A DNA stretch of 55,200 bases from a virus: the IMG/VR virus record IMGVR_UViG_3300031355_000002, positions 1 to 55,200 of that record, one strand, 5' to 3'. Positions within the stretch are counted from its first letter, which is position 1; the number at the start of each line of letters is the position of its first letter. Positions 30,814 to 38,553 of the stretch are shown piece by piece. The position numbers and the translations under genes are program-made. A model generated the notes under the pieces. It saw only the letters and a program-made list of their open reading frames with translations. It did no database searches and was not told where the DNA came from.

Positions 30814-30930
30814 GTGACATGGAATGGCGGCGCCGGGCAACCGGCTGACTACAGCGTAGGGGGCACGACGTGGCGACAAGTGGCTATGACACACAGAGGC
30901 CCGAAGCCCAGGACACCCGTTGCAGCTTGA
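30814..30930 (+). CDS. Possible 38-residue gene, GTG start
   Basis: The gap 30789-31009 contains an open frame from GTG 30814 to TGA 30930, with GGGGG about 9 nt upstream. The product begins MTWNGGAGQPADYSVGGTTW and ends RTPVAA. The W-N-G-G-x-x-P-A-D start resembles longer small phage proteins, so this may be a degraded remnant. The remaining 79 nt up to 31010 hold only the next ribosome site. Confidence 0.35.
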   Translation: MTWNGGAGQPADYSVGGTTWRQVAMTHRGPKPRTPVAA

Positions 30931-31009
30931 TATCTGCACGCAGTCGCCACCATCGCGTGGGCACGCCCTGCCGCCAGGCCGCTGGTCGTTGCGGAAGGAC
31001 AACGAAGGT

Positions 31010-31252
31010 ATGAGTTACGCGGACGACATCAGCAGGGCCGATGCCATATCGAAGTCTGAGGACTGCTGTGACCGAGCGCTGCAGACGCTTCGTGCCGCGG
31101 CACATCAGCTGAAGCTGGCCTGTGACGCCATGAAGGAATCAGGAATGGCGAGAACAACCGGCCTGCAAAAGGCGTTGAAGGAAGCCGGCAATATGTGCGA
31201 AGGCACACACAACCTGATCATGGACAAGCTGAGCGAGTGGGGACGGCGATGA
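31010..31252 (+). CDS. Small helical hypothetical protein
   Basis: 80 residues from the ATG at 31010 (GAAGG upstream). MSYADDISRADAISKSEDCC, then QTLRAAAHQLKLACDAMKES. All-helical. An in-frame ATG lies 90 nt upstream without a site. Confidence 0.6.
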   Translation: MSYADDISRADAISKSEDCCDRALQTLRAAAHQLKLACDAMKESGMARTTGLQKALKEAGNMCEGTHNLIMDKLSEWGRR

Positions 31253-31283
31253 CCTCCGACTCCATGTCGGCAGGGGGTGAGAA

Positions 31284-31622
31284 GTGAAGTGTTCGCTATG
31301 TGGGGCACATATTAGCGGCGTTTTCGGCGCGGACTACCGGGACTCAGTTACTGGATTGCAGATCTGCCGCGGGTGCTTCACATCAACCGGCTGTAGGAAT
31401 TGCGCCGAGAAGGACAAGCGCATCGCGGAGTTGGAGGAGCGAGACCAGAAGCATATCGCGGTCGAGTTCAAGGCACAAGCGGACCTTGAGAAGGCCGAGG
31501 CTGAAGTCAAAGAGCTGAAGTCTCAGCTCAAGCACCTGGAGACGAAGCGACTCGCCCTCGCCAACAAACTGATCGACATTGCGAGGATGGCAATGGAGAT
31601 CGCCGAGAAAGAGAGGGAGTGA
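31284..31622 (+). CDS. Zinc-ribbon plus coiled-coil protein, GTG start
   Basis: 112 residues from the GTG at 31284 (AGGGGGTGA upstream). MKCSLCGAHISGVFGADYRD, then ICRGCFTSTGCRNCAEKD supply several Cys pairs. A coil follows (AEAEVKELKSQLKHLETKRL). Same design as the gene at 29793. Confidence 0.65.
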   Translation: MKCSLCGAHISGVFGADYRDSVTGLQICRGCFTSTGCRNCAEKDKRIAELEERDQKHIAVEFKAQADLEKAEAEVKELKSQLKHLETKRLALANKLIDIARMAMEIAEKERE

Positions 31623-32095
31623 TGATTTGTGCCAACTGTGGCGGCGATGTGAGCTTGTGCGTATGCACAACTAAGCCACATGAGGAGTTTGCCAAGCGGA
31701 ACAAAGACATCCAGGAGCTAAAGGCCAAGGTCAAGGAGTTGGAGGCAGTCGTGGAGCGGAAGGACATAGAATTGATGACTGCCACGAATCCGGTTGTGCC
31801 AAAAGAAGAGTGGAAGCAGTACATTGGCGAGTGGAAGACACGCGCCGAGCGAGCCGAAGCCAAGATCAAGCGTGACGAAAAGCGCACAGTCCAGGAACAC
31901 CGTACATTCGACCACAACGAGAAGCTGCTAAAGGGGCAGCTCGAAACCAAAGACGCTCTGTTGCGTAATGCTCTCGATGACTTGAAGTACATCGTGACGT
32001 GCCTTGAGTGTATTGAGAAAGCCACGATGAAAAGCATACCGCTGGCTGACCGTTTCCGAACCACAATGGCCAATATTAAGGTAGAGATCCAATGA
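31622..32095 (+). CDS. Cys-knuckle plus coiled-coil protein
   Basis: 157 residues. MICANCGGDVSLCVCTTKPH opens with Cys pairs; DIQELKAKVKELEAVVERKD carries the recurring K-A-K-V-K-E-L-E unit. A further helical region ends with LKYIVTCLECIEKATMKSIP. TGATG overlap with the previous gene; ATGA overlap with the sigma factor. Confidence 0.65.
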   Translation: MICANCGGDVSLCVCTTKPHEEFAKRNKDIQELKAKVKELEAVVERKDIELMTATNPVVPKEEWKQYIGEWKTRAERAEAKIKRDEKRTVQEHRTFDHNEKLLKGQLETKDALLRNALDDLKYIVTCLECIEKATMKSIPLADRFRTTMANIKVEIQ

Positions 32096-32616
32096 CACAC
32101 GAACCTGATCAAGACTTCATCGTAAGTCACGCAGCGTTGATTGCTAGCTGGACGAAGCGGAAACTCCAAGAGATAGGGTTCACTGTCTCGACCCACGACT
32201 TCGAAGACATCCTCCAAGAGGTCAAGCTCAATATATGGCGAAGACAACAGAAAAGCCAGCTCGATCCGAGATGGATTCCTAACATCGTCTGGTACGCCAT
32301 CATCGATCTCTTCCGCAAGGACCCCTGTTTCGACCGCTCGACTGGGCTGCGTAGATGGACAACCACACGACTCGAGCATCATCATCATGGTCTCCTATAC
32401 GACGAGCAAGAAAAAGTAGATGGTGTGGAAGACTTCGAACTAAGGGATCTCCTAAGCGAGGCTTTGGATCCCCGGGATTTCGTTATACTTGAAGAAGTTG
32501 CTGCTGGTCGGACACAAGCCGTAGCCGCAGAGCGGGTGGGTGTCAGCGAAGCTACAGTTTCTAACGTGATACGTAAGTGCAGAGCGTGGGCATACAGCAA
32601 GTTCAGGGTGGCCTAG
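32092..32616 (+). CDS. Phage RNA polymerase sigma factor (sigma-70 family, ECF-like size)
   Basis: 174 residues. Region 2 is visible at about 36-75 (HDFEDILQEVKLNIWRRQ, then WIPNIVWYAIIDLFRK), the core-binding and -10 recognition segment. Region 4 at about 118-172 (LSEALDPRDFVILEEVAAGR, TQAVAAERVGVSEATVSNVI) carries the -35 helix-turn-helix. No anti-sigma domain. It would redirect host RNA polymerase to phage middle or late promoters, probably the leftward packaging and head genes. The start is ATGA-coupled to the previous gene. Confidence 0.85.
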   Translation: MTHEPDQDFIVSHAALIASWTKRKLQEIGFTVSTHDFEDILQEVKLNIWRRQQKSQLDPRWIPNIVWYAIIDLFRKDPCFDRSTGLRRWTTTRLEHHHHGLLYDEQEKVDGVEDFELRDLLSEALDPRDFVILEEVAAGRTQAVAAERVGVSEATVSNVIRKCRAWAYSKFRVA

Positions 32617-32617
32617 C

Positions 32618-32707
32618 ATGAGCGAAGTCGAACTCTACAGGATAATGACCATCGGCCTCATCTTAGTGGCGGCCGTCTTTCTGATTGGAGCGTGGCGGAA
32701 CAGATGA
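32618..32707 (+). CDS. Single-helix membrane peptide, 29 residues
   Basis: ATG 32618 has AGGGTGG about 9 nt upstream. The product MSEVELYRIMTIGLILVAAV continues FLIGAWRNR, a single transmembrane helix with a basic end. Its stop overlaps the next ATG (ATGA). Such peptides can be holin-like or regulatory; unknown. Confidence 0.55.
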   Translation: MSEVELYRIMTIGLILVAAVFLIGAWRNR

Positions 32708-33255
32708 TCAAGATTAAGTCAATCAACATAGAGAAAGGTGAGCTCGAGCAGGTATTCTCGATTCTGCCGAGTAGCGAGCCAGATCCTGACTGGGTATTTG
32801 TTGACTCAGCAGGCAATGAACACCGATGGGAGAAGCTGAGAAGTGGAGCCTGGCGTGTGCCAACGCTTAAGTTCGTAGAGGGCGAACCACCAAGGTGTGA
32901 ATGCTGTGACCAAATAACCGGCGAGCCCGACGCCTGGTGGGAGGCACCGACTGGCGAACGAGTAGAACTGGGAATGCGGCCGTACACAGGACCCGAGAAG
33001 GTGCACACACTTCCAGGCCTACCACCGGAAGTGTATTTCGAAGTCGAGGCAGACGAGTTGTCTGAGTTGGTGGACATAACAACCAACGAGTCGAAGCTCA
33101 TTGACCTATCGTTGTGCATTGTAGAGGGTAGCATAGATCAGAAGCTAACGGGCAGAGCTGCCGCAATCAAGTGGGCCGACTTAGATGGTGTAGTAACCGC
33201 AACGCTACTGGCCAGGGGTGCCGTTGAGAGCGAGGAGAAAACTGATGTCCAATAG
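32704..33255 (+). CDS. Hypothetical protein
   Basis: 183 residues from the ATG at 32704. PDWVFVDSAGNEHRWEKL, then VPTLKFVEGEPPRCECCDQI and WWEAPTGERVELGMRPYTG resemble the core of small phage proteins with an H-x-W...P-T-L...C-x-x-C layout. Beta-rich with one zinc-like Cys pair. Confidence 0.65.
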   Translation: MIKIKSINIEKGELEQVFSILPSSEPDPDWVFVDSAGNEHRWEKLRSGAWRVPTLKFVEGEPPRCECCDQITGEPDAWWEAPTGERVELGMRPYTGPEKVHTLPGLPPEVYFEVEADELSELVDITTNESKLIDLSLCIVEGSIDQKLTGRAAAIKWADLDGVVTATLLARGAVESEEKTDVQ

Positions 33256-33679
33256 GGAACTGACTCCTCGGGAAGCCGAACTGTTCGAGCTGCTGATGGT
33301 CAGAAGTGGGCAGATTGAAGCATTGAAGAAAGCCCACAAACAACACTGCCGAGATATGCAGGACTCCATTGACCGGGAGGTTGGGTATACTCAGGTTGCC
33401 CGTAACAGACTCGCAAAGTTCTGCCAGGAGATCGGTGTCAACCACCAGCAAGACAGCGCAATCACCGAACGTTTACGCTTGCTTCTCAACTCAGAGAGAG
33501 CGGCAAAAATTCTCAAGAAGCACCCGCCGAAAGAAGTGGTCGATGTCCTCAAGGATTGTCACACCACGTTGCAAATGCTAACACAAGGGCCAGACCAGGT
33601 CAGCGAGTACGTTGAGAAGTTGGTCAGGCAGGTCGGTGATATCGTGGAGAAAGCAGAGGAAGCTCATGCCAAGACATAG
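33245..33679 (+). CDS. Hypothetical helical protein
   Basis: 144 residues from the ATG at 33245 (GAGGAG upstream; 11-nt overlap). MSNRELTPREAELFELLMVR and helices to the end (VSEYVEKLVRQVGDIVEKAE). No motif. Confidence 0.65.
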   Translation: MSNRELTPREAELFELLMVRSGQIEALKKAHKQHCRDMQDSIDREVGYTQVARNRLAKFCQEIGVNHQQDSAITERLRLLLNSERAAKILKKHPPKEVVDVLKDCHTTLQMLTQGPDQVSEYVEKLVRQVGDIVEKAEEAHAKT

Positions 33680-34157
33680 AAACTACCGCAAGGTACTTCA
33701 CAGAGCCCACGACTTCCGCCGGCGAGCACACGGCATTGCGGAGGAGGTGTACGGATCGAAATGGGAGAAGCTGAACGAGCGACAGCCAGGGCTCAACGGT
33801 GGTTTCGGGTATTTGGAATTACTGCTGAACGACTCGCGCTGGGCACACAGTCCATTTCTCGCGTATCGCCTGCGGTGGGAGAAGCCTTTGAAGCCATGGC
33901 GCGGGATTTCAAAGCGGGACGCCATGGTTGCGGCGTCAGTGATACAATGGCTTGGCACAAATTGTGGTAAGGCATTCATGGACGAGTGTGAGAAGGAGAT
34001 AGATCGACAGAAGAAGATCCTGCGCGCTGAAGAGAAGCGTAAGCACACGTTCAAGTATTACGCGAAAGCCATGGTGCCTGGCTGGTGGGCCGCTGTCAAG
34101 AAGAAGGAAGAAGAGTTACGCAATATCAGCAACTCATGGAGCAGGAGAACATCGTGA
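33666..34157 (+). CDS. Basic hypothetical protein
   Basis: 163 residues from the ATG at 33666 (AGAGGAAG upstream). PRHRNYRKVLHRAHDFRRRA, then NGGFGYLELLLNDSRWAHSP and a basic helical C terminus. Possibly DNA binding by charge. Unrecognised. Confidence 0.65.
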   Translation: MPRHRNYRKVLHRAHDFRRRAHGIAEEVYGSKWEKLNERQPGLNGGFGYLELLLNDSRWAHSPFLAYRLRWEKPLKPWRGISKRDAMVAASVIQWLGTNCGKAFMDECEKEIDRQKKILRAEEKRKHTFKYYAKAMVPGWWAAVKKKEEELRNISNSWSRRTS

Positions 34158-34408
34158 GGCCTATACCAAAGACTTCATTTCCGAAGGAAGTGCGTGGTAG
34201 AGTTGAGGCCGTCAATAAGGCCATCAGAGCTTACTCGCGTCCTGGTCATGGGGTCAATCATGAGTACCAATTAAGGACCCACGGCCGATGGCTTCCCCTG
34301 GCGGTCGACTTGGTCCGTGCTTTCGAAGACTTGTATACTGCATGTGGTTGGAAATTCAAATGGCCAAAGTACTTGGTTAAGGCAGCTAAAGATGCGGGGA
34401 TGATCTAA
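34154..34408 (+). CDS. Hypothetical protein, GTG start
   Basis: 84 residues. GTG 34154 forms GTGA with the previous stop and has AGGAG 7 nt upstream, better than an ATG 18 nt earlier. MRPIPKTSFPKEVRGRVEAV, then GRWLPLAVDLVRAFEDLYTA. Confidence 0.6.
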   Translation: MRPIPKTSFPKEVRGRVEAVNKAIRAYSRPGHGVNHEYQLRTHGRWLPLAVDLVRAFEDLYTACGWKFKWPKYLVKAAKDAGMI

Positions 34409-34710
34409 TGAAACCGATGCCCGAGAAGGATCGCAACTGTGGGAACTGTGCGCACCAAGCCACCATGGTCTGCGTCACGACGTGTGAGGCCAACGGTCCG
34501 GAGGACCTCGGTAGCAAGTGGGAGGAATCGAAAGCATCCCTCGAGCATCGCGCAGACACTCGCATCGAAGAACTGGAGAGCGGCATCAAGAAGTACCTGG
34601 ACATAGGCATGTGCAAGCATCCGGTGTGCGAGAATACTGATGATGATGTGGAGATCATATCATGCACCGAGCGGGGCCTGTGTGAGACGCTATACGGAAA
34701 GAAGGACTGA
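34408..34710 (+). CDS. Cys-rich hypothetical protein
   Basis: 100 residues. RNCGNCAHQATMVCVTTCEA and CKHPVCEN, then ISCTERGLC provide four Cys pairs in two clusters separated by a helix. TAATG overlap. Probable zinc binding. Confidence 0.65.
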   Translation: MKPMPEKDRNCGNCAHQATMVCVTTCEANGPEDLGSKWEESKASLEHRADTRIEELESGIKKYLDIGMCKHPVCENTDDDVEIISCTERGLCETLYGKKD

Positions 34711-35180
34711 TGTCAGTCAAGCGGGTCAAGCCAGTCATGTTGAAGTGTTCGACCGCGAGCTTATGCTCTCGTCCGTACGAGAGGCACAGGCATGGCTGTC
34801 CGAACTTCGGCAAGCGCAAAGGTTGCCCGCCCATTCAGCGGTGGAGGAACCACTGGATCGAAGCTCGAACGTTCATGGCCATTTGGAATGTGTTCCCATT
34901 TGGTGAGCACGTTAAGAAGATGCGCAAGGCACATCCGGACTGGAGCAAGCGTCAGGTCGAGTGCTGCTTGTATTGGCAGGGGACAGCGAGGAAGCAGCTC
35001 AGGGCCAAGGTCGACGAGTTCAAGAAGAAGCATGGCTCCAGCTGGAAGATATACTACGTACCAGAAGCATTTGGGTTGAACGTCACCGCCACCATGGCGA
35101 AGATCGGCGTTCACTTGGAGTGGCCTCCGAGGAAGGTCACATATCAAGTTGCAATCGCTGTACAGAAAAGGAGGACGTGA
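34710..35180 (+). CDS. Conserved phage-type Cys protein with CPNFGK motif
   Basis: 156 residues. LCSRPYERHRHGCPNFGKRK, then GCPPIQRW resembles the Cys cluster of predicted metal-binding proteins such as DUF2284. The rest (EHVKKMRKAHPDWSKRQVEC, CLYWQGTARKQLRAKV, YYVPEAFGLNVTATMAKIGV) is strongly patterned, as in a real enzyme or metal protein. A metal or iron-sulfur site is likely; the reaction is unknown. Confidence 0.65.
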   Translation: MSVKRVKPVMLKCSTASLCSRPYERHRHGCPNFGKRKGCPPIQRWRNHWIEARTFMAIWNVFPFGEHVKKMRKAHPDWSKRQVECCLYWQGTARKQLRAKVDEFKKKHGSSWKIYYVPEAFGLNVTATMAKIGVHLEWPPRKVTYQVAIAVQKRRT

Positions 35181-35479
35181 TGGCGAAGAAGAAGCAGGAG
35201 AAGCTGGTCGGCCCGCGGAACACGGTGAGCTGTGTGTACTGTGGCAAGCAAGTGACAAAGCGCAAGTCAATGGCGCTGGAGGCACAGCCACAGTACCGAA
35301 TCTGCTGCACTCACGTCTGCCTGATCTGTGGCCAACCGCTGCGTCCTGAAGACGCCATAAGTGCGTTGGTAAAGAAGGAAGGTGGTGAGGTAGTCGGAGA
35401 CGTTCATCGCAGTCATATATACAAGCCTTCGAAGCAGCGGAGGAGTCGGAACAAATTCACGAAGAAGAGGAGCGCATGA
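35180..35479 (+). CDS. Zinc-ribbon protein with basic tail
   Basis: 99 residues from the ATG at 35180 (TGATG; AAAGGAGG upstream). SCVYCGKQVTKRKSMALEAQ, then CCTHVCLICGQPL forms a zinc ribbon; the C terminus KPSKQRRSRNKFTKKRSA is basic. Nucleic-acid binding is likely. Confidence 0.65.
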   Translation: MAKKKQEKLVGPRNTVSCVYCGKQVTKRKSMALEAQPQYRICCTHVCLICGQPLRPEDAISALVKKEGGEVVGDVHRSHIYKPSKQRRSRNKFTKKRSA

Positions 35480-35886
35480 TGCCGGGATCAAAAGATTGCC
35501 TCTTGAGTCAAGAGGGTCGATGTGAATGCATTGGCCACGAGTGTCGTGGGTGTAAGAAGTTCGAAGCAACGCCAGCTGCAGAAGAACGGATCATGCGCAG
35601 TGAAGAGAAGAAGGCCTTCTTATTCTTGCTGGCTCACGATGCCGACAGCATCAGCGAGGTGGAGGTTGTTCGAGAGGGTGATGATAGTGGGTGGTATCTT
35701 CTCATACACCCCGCAGATGTTGGCGACACATGCAAGAAACCATTGGAGGATACCTTCGAGATACACGGTTACCACGTAGACGAACTCATCGAGTCTCTGC
35801 GCCACTTCTTCTATGATGAATTGCGTAAGCGGATCAAGAACACGCGGCGTCAACTCAGGGAACTTACGGAGGGGATCGATGACTAA
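35476..35886 (+). CDS. Hypothetical protein with N-terminal Cys cluster
   Basis: 136 residues. DCLLSQEGRCECIGHECRGC is a dense Cys cluster; the rest is a mixed fold ending in a helix (YDELRKRIKNTRRQLRELTE). Not recognised. Confidence 0.65.
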   Translation: MMPGSKDCLLSQEGRCECIGHECRGCKKFEATPAAEERIMRSEEKKAFLFLLAHDADSISEVEVVREGDDSGWYLLIHPADVGDTCKKPLEDTFEIHGYHVDELIESLRHFFYDELRKRIKNTRRQLRELTEGIDD

Positions 35887-36238
35887 GTTACTACCTATTT
35901 TGCTGCTCGGACTTTTCGTCGGCTGCGCTAAAGCGCCAGAGGATATAATACGCGAAAAGACGAAGGAACACGCGACAGCTGCACTAAAGGCTCCGTCGAC
36001 TGCGGAGTTTGGACCGATTACCGTATATCCAGCGGTTGACCTTTCAAAGCTACCGCTTGAGGTCACCACGATGTGCATAGCGAAAGACCGCCGGCTAATC
36101 ACAGTGTGGATGACCACTGGGTATGTTGATGCTGAGAATTCATTCGGAGCGAAGATACGAACCGACTATGACTTCTACTTCTCAGTTAAAGAGGGTGAGC
36201 CAGTCGTGTTTCTGTACGCGAAGTGGAGGAAGAGATGA
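35879..36238 (+). CDS. Predicted lipoprotein
   Basis: 119 residues from the ATG at 35879 (GGAGGGG upstream). MTKLLPILLLGLFVGCAKAP is a signal peptide with lipobox LFVGC, so lipidation is predicted at Cys16. The mature domain (TAALKAPSTAEFGPITVYPA, then VWMTTGYVDAENSFGAKIRT) is small and beta-rich. An envelope role such as superinfection exclusion is possible. Confidence 0.7.
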   Translation: MTKLLPILLLGLFVGCAKAPEDIIREKTKEHATAALKAPSTAEFGPITVYPAVDLSKLPLEVTTMCIAKDRRLITVWMTTGYVDAENSFGAKIRTDYDFYFSVKEGEPVVFLYAKWRKR

Positions 36239-36654
36239 GAAGTACATGCCCAGACTGTGGCCGTAAGCACATAGCCGAAGCAATCGTCTCGCTGGGCGAG
36301 GCGCGTCTTGGCTATCTGGATCATGTGTGGCTTGCCATAGGTCAGTTGTCTCACGCAGAGCAAGAGCTGATCGAGCGATTCCCCGACATCGCGCTCTATC
36401 TGCGTGAACAACGGATTGAGTTGCAGCGCGGGAGAGACGTACTGCTACTTCCTGTGATCCGCCTGATCTCAAGCTACATCGAAGAGGAGGGTCACGTATC
36501 AGACGAGAACTTCAGTGAGCGTCCGCGTGACCTGGCGTTTTCGTTCACAGACTGGAGTGACCTCGAGTATATTAAGAGGGCCGTGAAAGCGGCATGGATC
36601 AGAGCTGGTGGAGAGTCTGATGAACCGAGGGAGAATCAGAACCATGGCAGCTAA
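36235..36654 (+). CDS. Conserved-type phage protein with CPDCGRKH motif
   Basis: 139 residues from the ATG at 36235 (ATGA; GGAGG upstream). STCPDCGRKHIAEAIVSLGE, then LGYLDHVWLAIGQLSHAEQE matches a small phage family with a CPDCGRKHLA start. Helical throughout; one zinc-like Cys pair. Confidence 0.65.
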   Translation: MRSTCPDCGRKHIAEAIVSLGEARLGYLDHVWLAIGQLSHAEQELIERFPDIALYLREQRIELQRGRDVLLLPVIRLISSYIEEEGHVSDENFSERPRDLAFSFTDWSDLEYIKRAVKAAWIRAGGESDEPRENQNHGS

Positions 36655-37045
36655 GAAGAAGCCAAAGGCCAAGAAGGCGCCGCCAGTTAGCAAGGAAGTC
36701 TACGAGCGCGTACTCCAGATGGAGCGCGACAAGCAGGCGTCGACTCGACTCAGCCAGATGGGTAAGTATTCTGGGTGGTCAATCAGCCAGATCGTCGAGA
36801 AGATGCTCGAGATTGACGACACGCTACACTCGTCTATTGAGGGCGCCCAAGAGATGATCAACGAGAGTGAGGAGTCAGTAGCTAAGTCGATTCTTGATGG
36901 CAGCTTCAACGACGCCGCCGAGGACATCATATCGAACGCCAAGAAAGTTGAAGAAGAGCTTACCCTCTTGGCTCACGTTCTTCAGCAGAGATGCGAGAGG
37001 GCTCAGGATACGTTCACTGAGAAGGTCGACGAGTTCAGGGAATAA
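36644..37045 (+). CDS. Hypothetical helical protein with Lys-rich start
   Basis: 133 residues from the ATG at 36644 (MAAKKKPKAKKAPPVSKEVY). An in-frame ATG at 36620 with GGAG upstream is also possible. The body is helical, with an acidic middle (IEGAQEMINESEESVAKSIL). Confidence 0.6.
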   Translation: MAAKKKPKAKKAPPVSKEVYERVLQMERDKQASTRLSQMGKYSGWSISQIVEKMLEIDDTLHSSIEGAQEMINESEESVAKSILDGSFNDAAEDIISNAKKVEEELTLLAHVLQQRCERAQDTFTEKVDEFRE

Positions 37046-37048
37046 CAC

Positions 37049-37645
37049 ATGACCAAGGCTGAGTTCAAGAAGATACACAGCAAAGCAAGCAACATGTCTG
37101 AGCTCGCTCGGCTGCTCAAATGTACGCGCCAGACAGCGTATCGCTGGTGCGAACGGTTCGGGTGCAAGCTAAAGGTAGGTGTGCCCGGAAGTGAGCCAAG
37201 ATATACAGATGCTCAGATGAGGAACGCATGGAAACGAGCAGGCGGGAACATCGCTGAAGCTTCAAGAATCCTGGGGTGCACTTACGTCACTGCGCTTACT
37301 CGTATCAAGAAACTTGGGCTCAAGCCTAAAGGTAAAGCTGGAGTGACTATTCAGTCGAAAGTCTACGGTGACTTCAAGTTCCTGGTCACCGTGCAGGACA
37401 TTGCTAGTAAGTACAGTATCGACTCGCGCACAGCCAAGCAGATGTTGATGAGTGAGTACAAGAAGCATCCACTCCCGGGCGGGAATGTGAAAAACGTCCG
37501 TGACATCAAGTTGGCGAAAGCTATCGATGACGACCCATCGATCCTCGAAGAGGCTCAGACAAGATCGGTGAAGAGACTACGTGACTTGACCGGCATACAG
37601 AAGCCGTGGATTGTTCGATATCTGAAGAGAAGGGGAACTGAGTAA
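37049..37645 (+). CDS. Multi-HTH DNA-binding protein
   Basis: 198 residues with three helix-turn-helix-like segments: NMSELARLLKCTRQTAYRWC (about 14-33), NIAEASRILGCTYVTALTRI (about 71-90) and TVQDIASKYSIDSRTAKQML (about 112-131). A fourth possible one is near the C terminus (VKRLRDLTGIQKPWIVRYLK). Tandem HTHs suggest binding to repeated sites, as in origin or transcription control. It is directly upstream of and overlaps the ligase gene (TAATG). Confidence 0.65.
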   Translation: MTKAEFKKIHSKASNMSELARLLKCTRQTAYRWCERFGCKLKVGVPGSEPRYTDAQMRNAWKRAGGNIAEASRILGCTYVTALTRIKKLGLKPKGKAGVTIQSKVYGDFKFLVTVQDIASKYSIDSRTAKQMLMSEYKKHPLPGGNVKNVRDIKLAKAIDDDPSILEEAQTRSVKRLRDLTGIQKPWIVRYLKRRGTE

Positions 37646-38514
37646 TGGCGAAGATTTGGGCACCACAGCAACTGAAGCCGAAGAAGTGGAAGGGTCAACC
37701 ATTCCGCTACGCTCATGAGAAACTTGATGGGTGGAGAGTCACCGGATACAAGCAGAGTAGCGACAGTGTCTTAGTCTTCGGCAAGGATCACCGACCACAT
37801 CTCGAATACATCGAGAGATTCCCGAGGCTCAAGAAGACAGAGTGGTACAGAGCGCTCAAGCGTGAACCGGTCCGCACAGCTTTCGACGCAGAGATAGTGG
37901 TTCCCGGCAAGCCAGCATCATTCGTGTCCACCGCACTGCGTGATCCAAGCATTCCCATCAAGATCGTCACCTTCGCGGTCCCATGGCTGAGGGGTAAAGA
38001 CTTCAACGCACCTCTGGTAAAGGTCCAGGAATATGTCGAAGAAGCAGGGCTGGACTTCGCTCGATGGTGGTACGTCGACCACAAGGCATTCAAAGATGGC
38101 GACAAAGACAAGATGCTCAAGTTCGCTGAGAAACTGGGGATCGAAGGCTTCGTCCTCAAGCAACACCACTACGAGGGCTGGTTTAAGGTCAAGGCAGAGC
38201 AGACAGTCGACTGTATTGTCACCGACTGGGAGGACGGTGAGGGCAAGTACGAAGGTCAGATTGGAGCTCTCGTCGTCTCAGTCCTTGACGAGAACACAGG
38301 ACACTGGATTGAGATTGCGAACTGCTCGGGGATGACCGACGCCGAGCGGAAGCAGATGTCGAAGCTTCGCAAGGGGAACAAGATTCTCGACCGGGTCTGT
38401 GAAGTCAAGTATCAGAACGTCTCATCAAAGGGCCGGCTGAGGCACCCGAGGTTCGTGAGGTGGCGCAGTGATAAGCTCGCCGAGGAATGCACGATTGATC
38501 AACTGGAAGAGTGA
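37645..38514 (+). CDS. ATP-dependent DNA ligase
   Basis: 289 residues, a minimal phage-size ligase. Motif I is EKLDGWR (Lys26 is the adenylated residue), motif III FDAEIV (80-85), motif IIIa TFAVPWLRG, motif IV EGFVLK (167-172) and motif V WFKVKAEQTVDCIV. The C-terminal part (GQIGALVVSVLDE to VCEVKYQNVSSKGRLRHPRF) is the OB fold. It seals nicks during replication and repair. The start forms TAATG with the HTH gene. Confidence 0.9.
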   Translation: MAKIWAPQQLKPKKWKGQPFRYAHEKLDGWRVTGYKQSSDSVLVFGKDHRPHLEYIERFPRLKKTEWYRALKREPVRTAFDAEIVVPGKPASFVSTALRDPSIPIKIVTFAVPWLRGKDFNAPLVKVQEYVEEAGLDFARWWYVDHKAFKDGDKDKMLKFAEKLGIEGFVLKQHHYEGWFKVKAEQTVDCIVTDWEDGEGKYEGQIGALVVSVLDENTGHWIEIANCSGMTDAERKQMSKLRKGNKILDRVCEVKYQNVSSKGRLRHPRFVRWRSDKLAEECTIDQLEE

Positions 38515-38553
38515 GAGCTGAAGGATTGCCGACCTCCTGACGGAAGGGAACTG

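Noticed and set aside
31528-32388. 286-codon minus-strand open frame across the coiled-coil and sigma genes
   Set aside because: It crosses two coupled plus-strand genes with clear domains; it is an antisense shadow.
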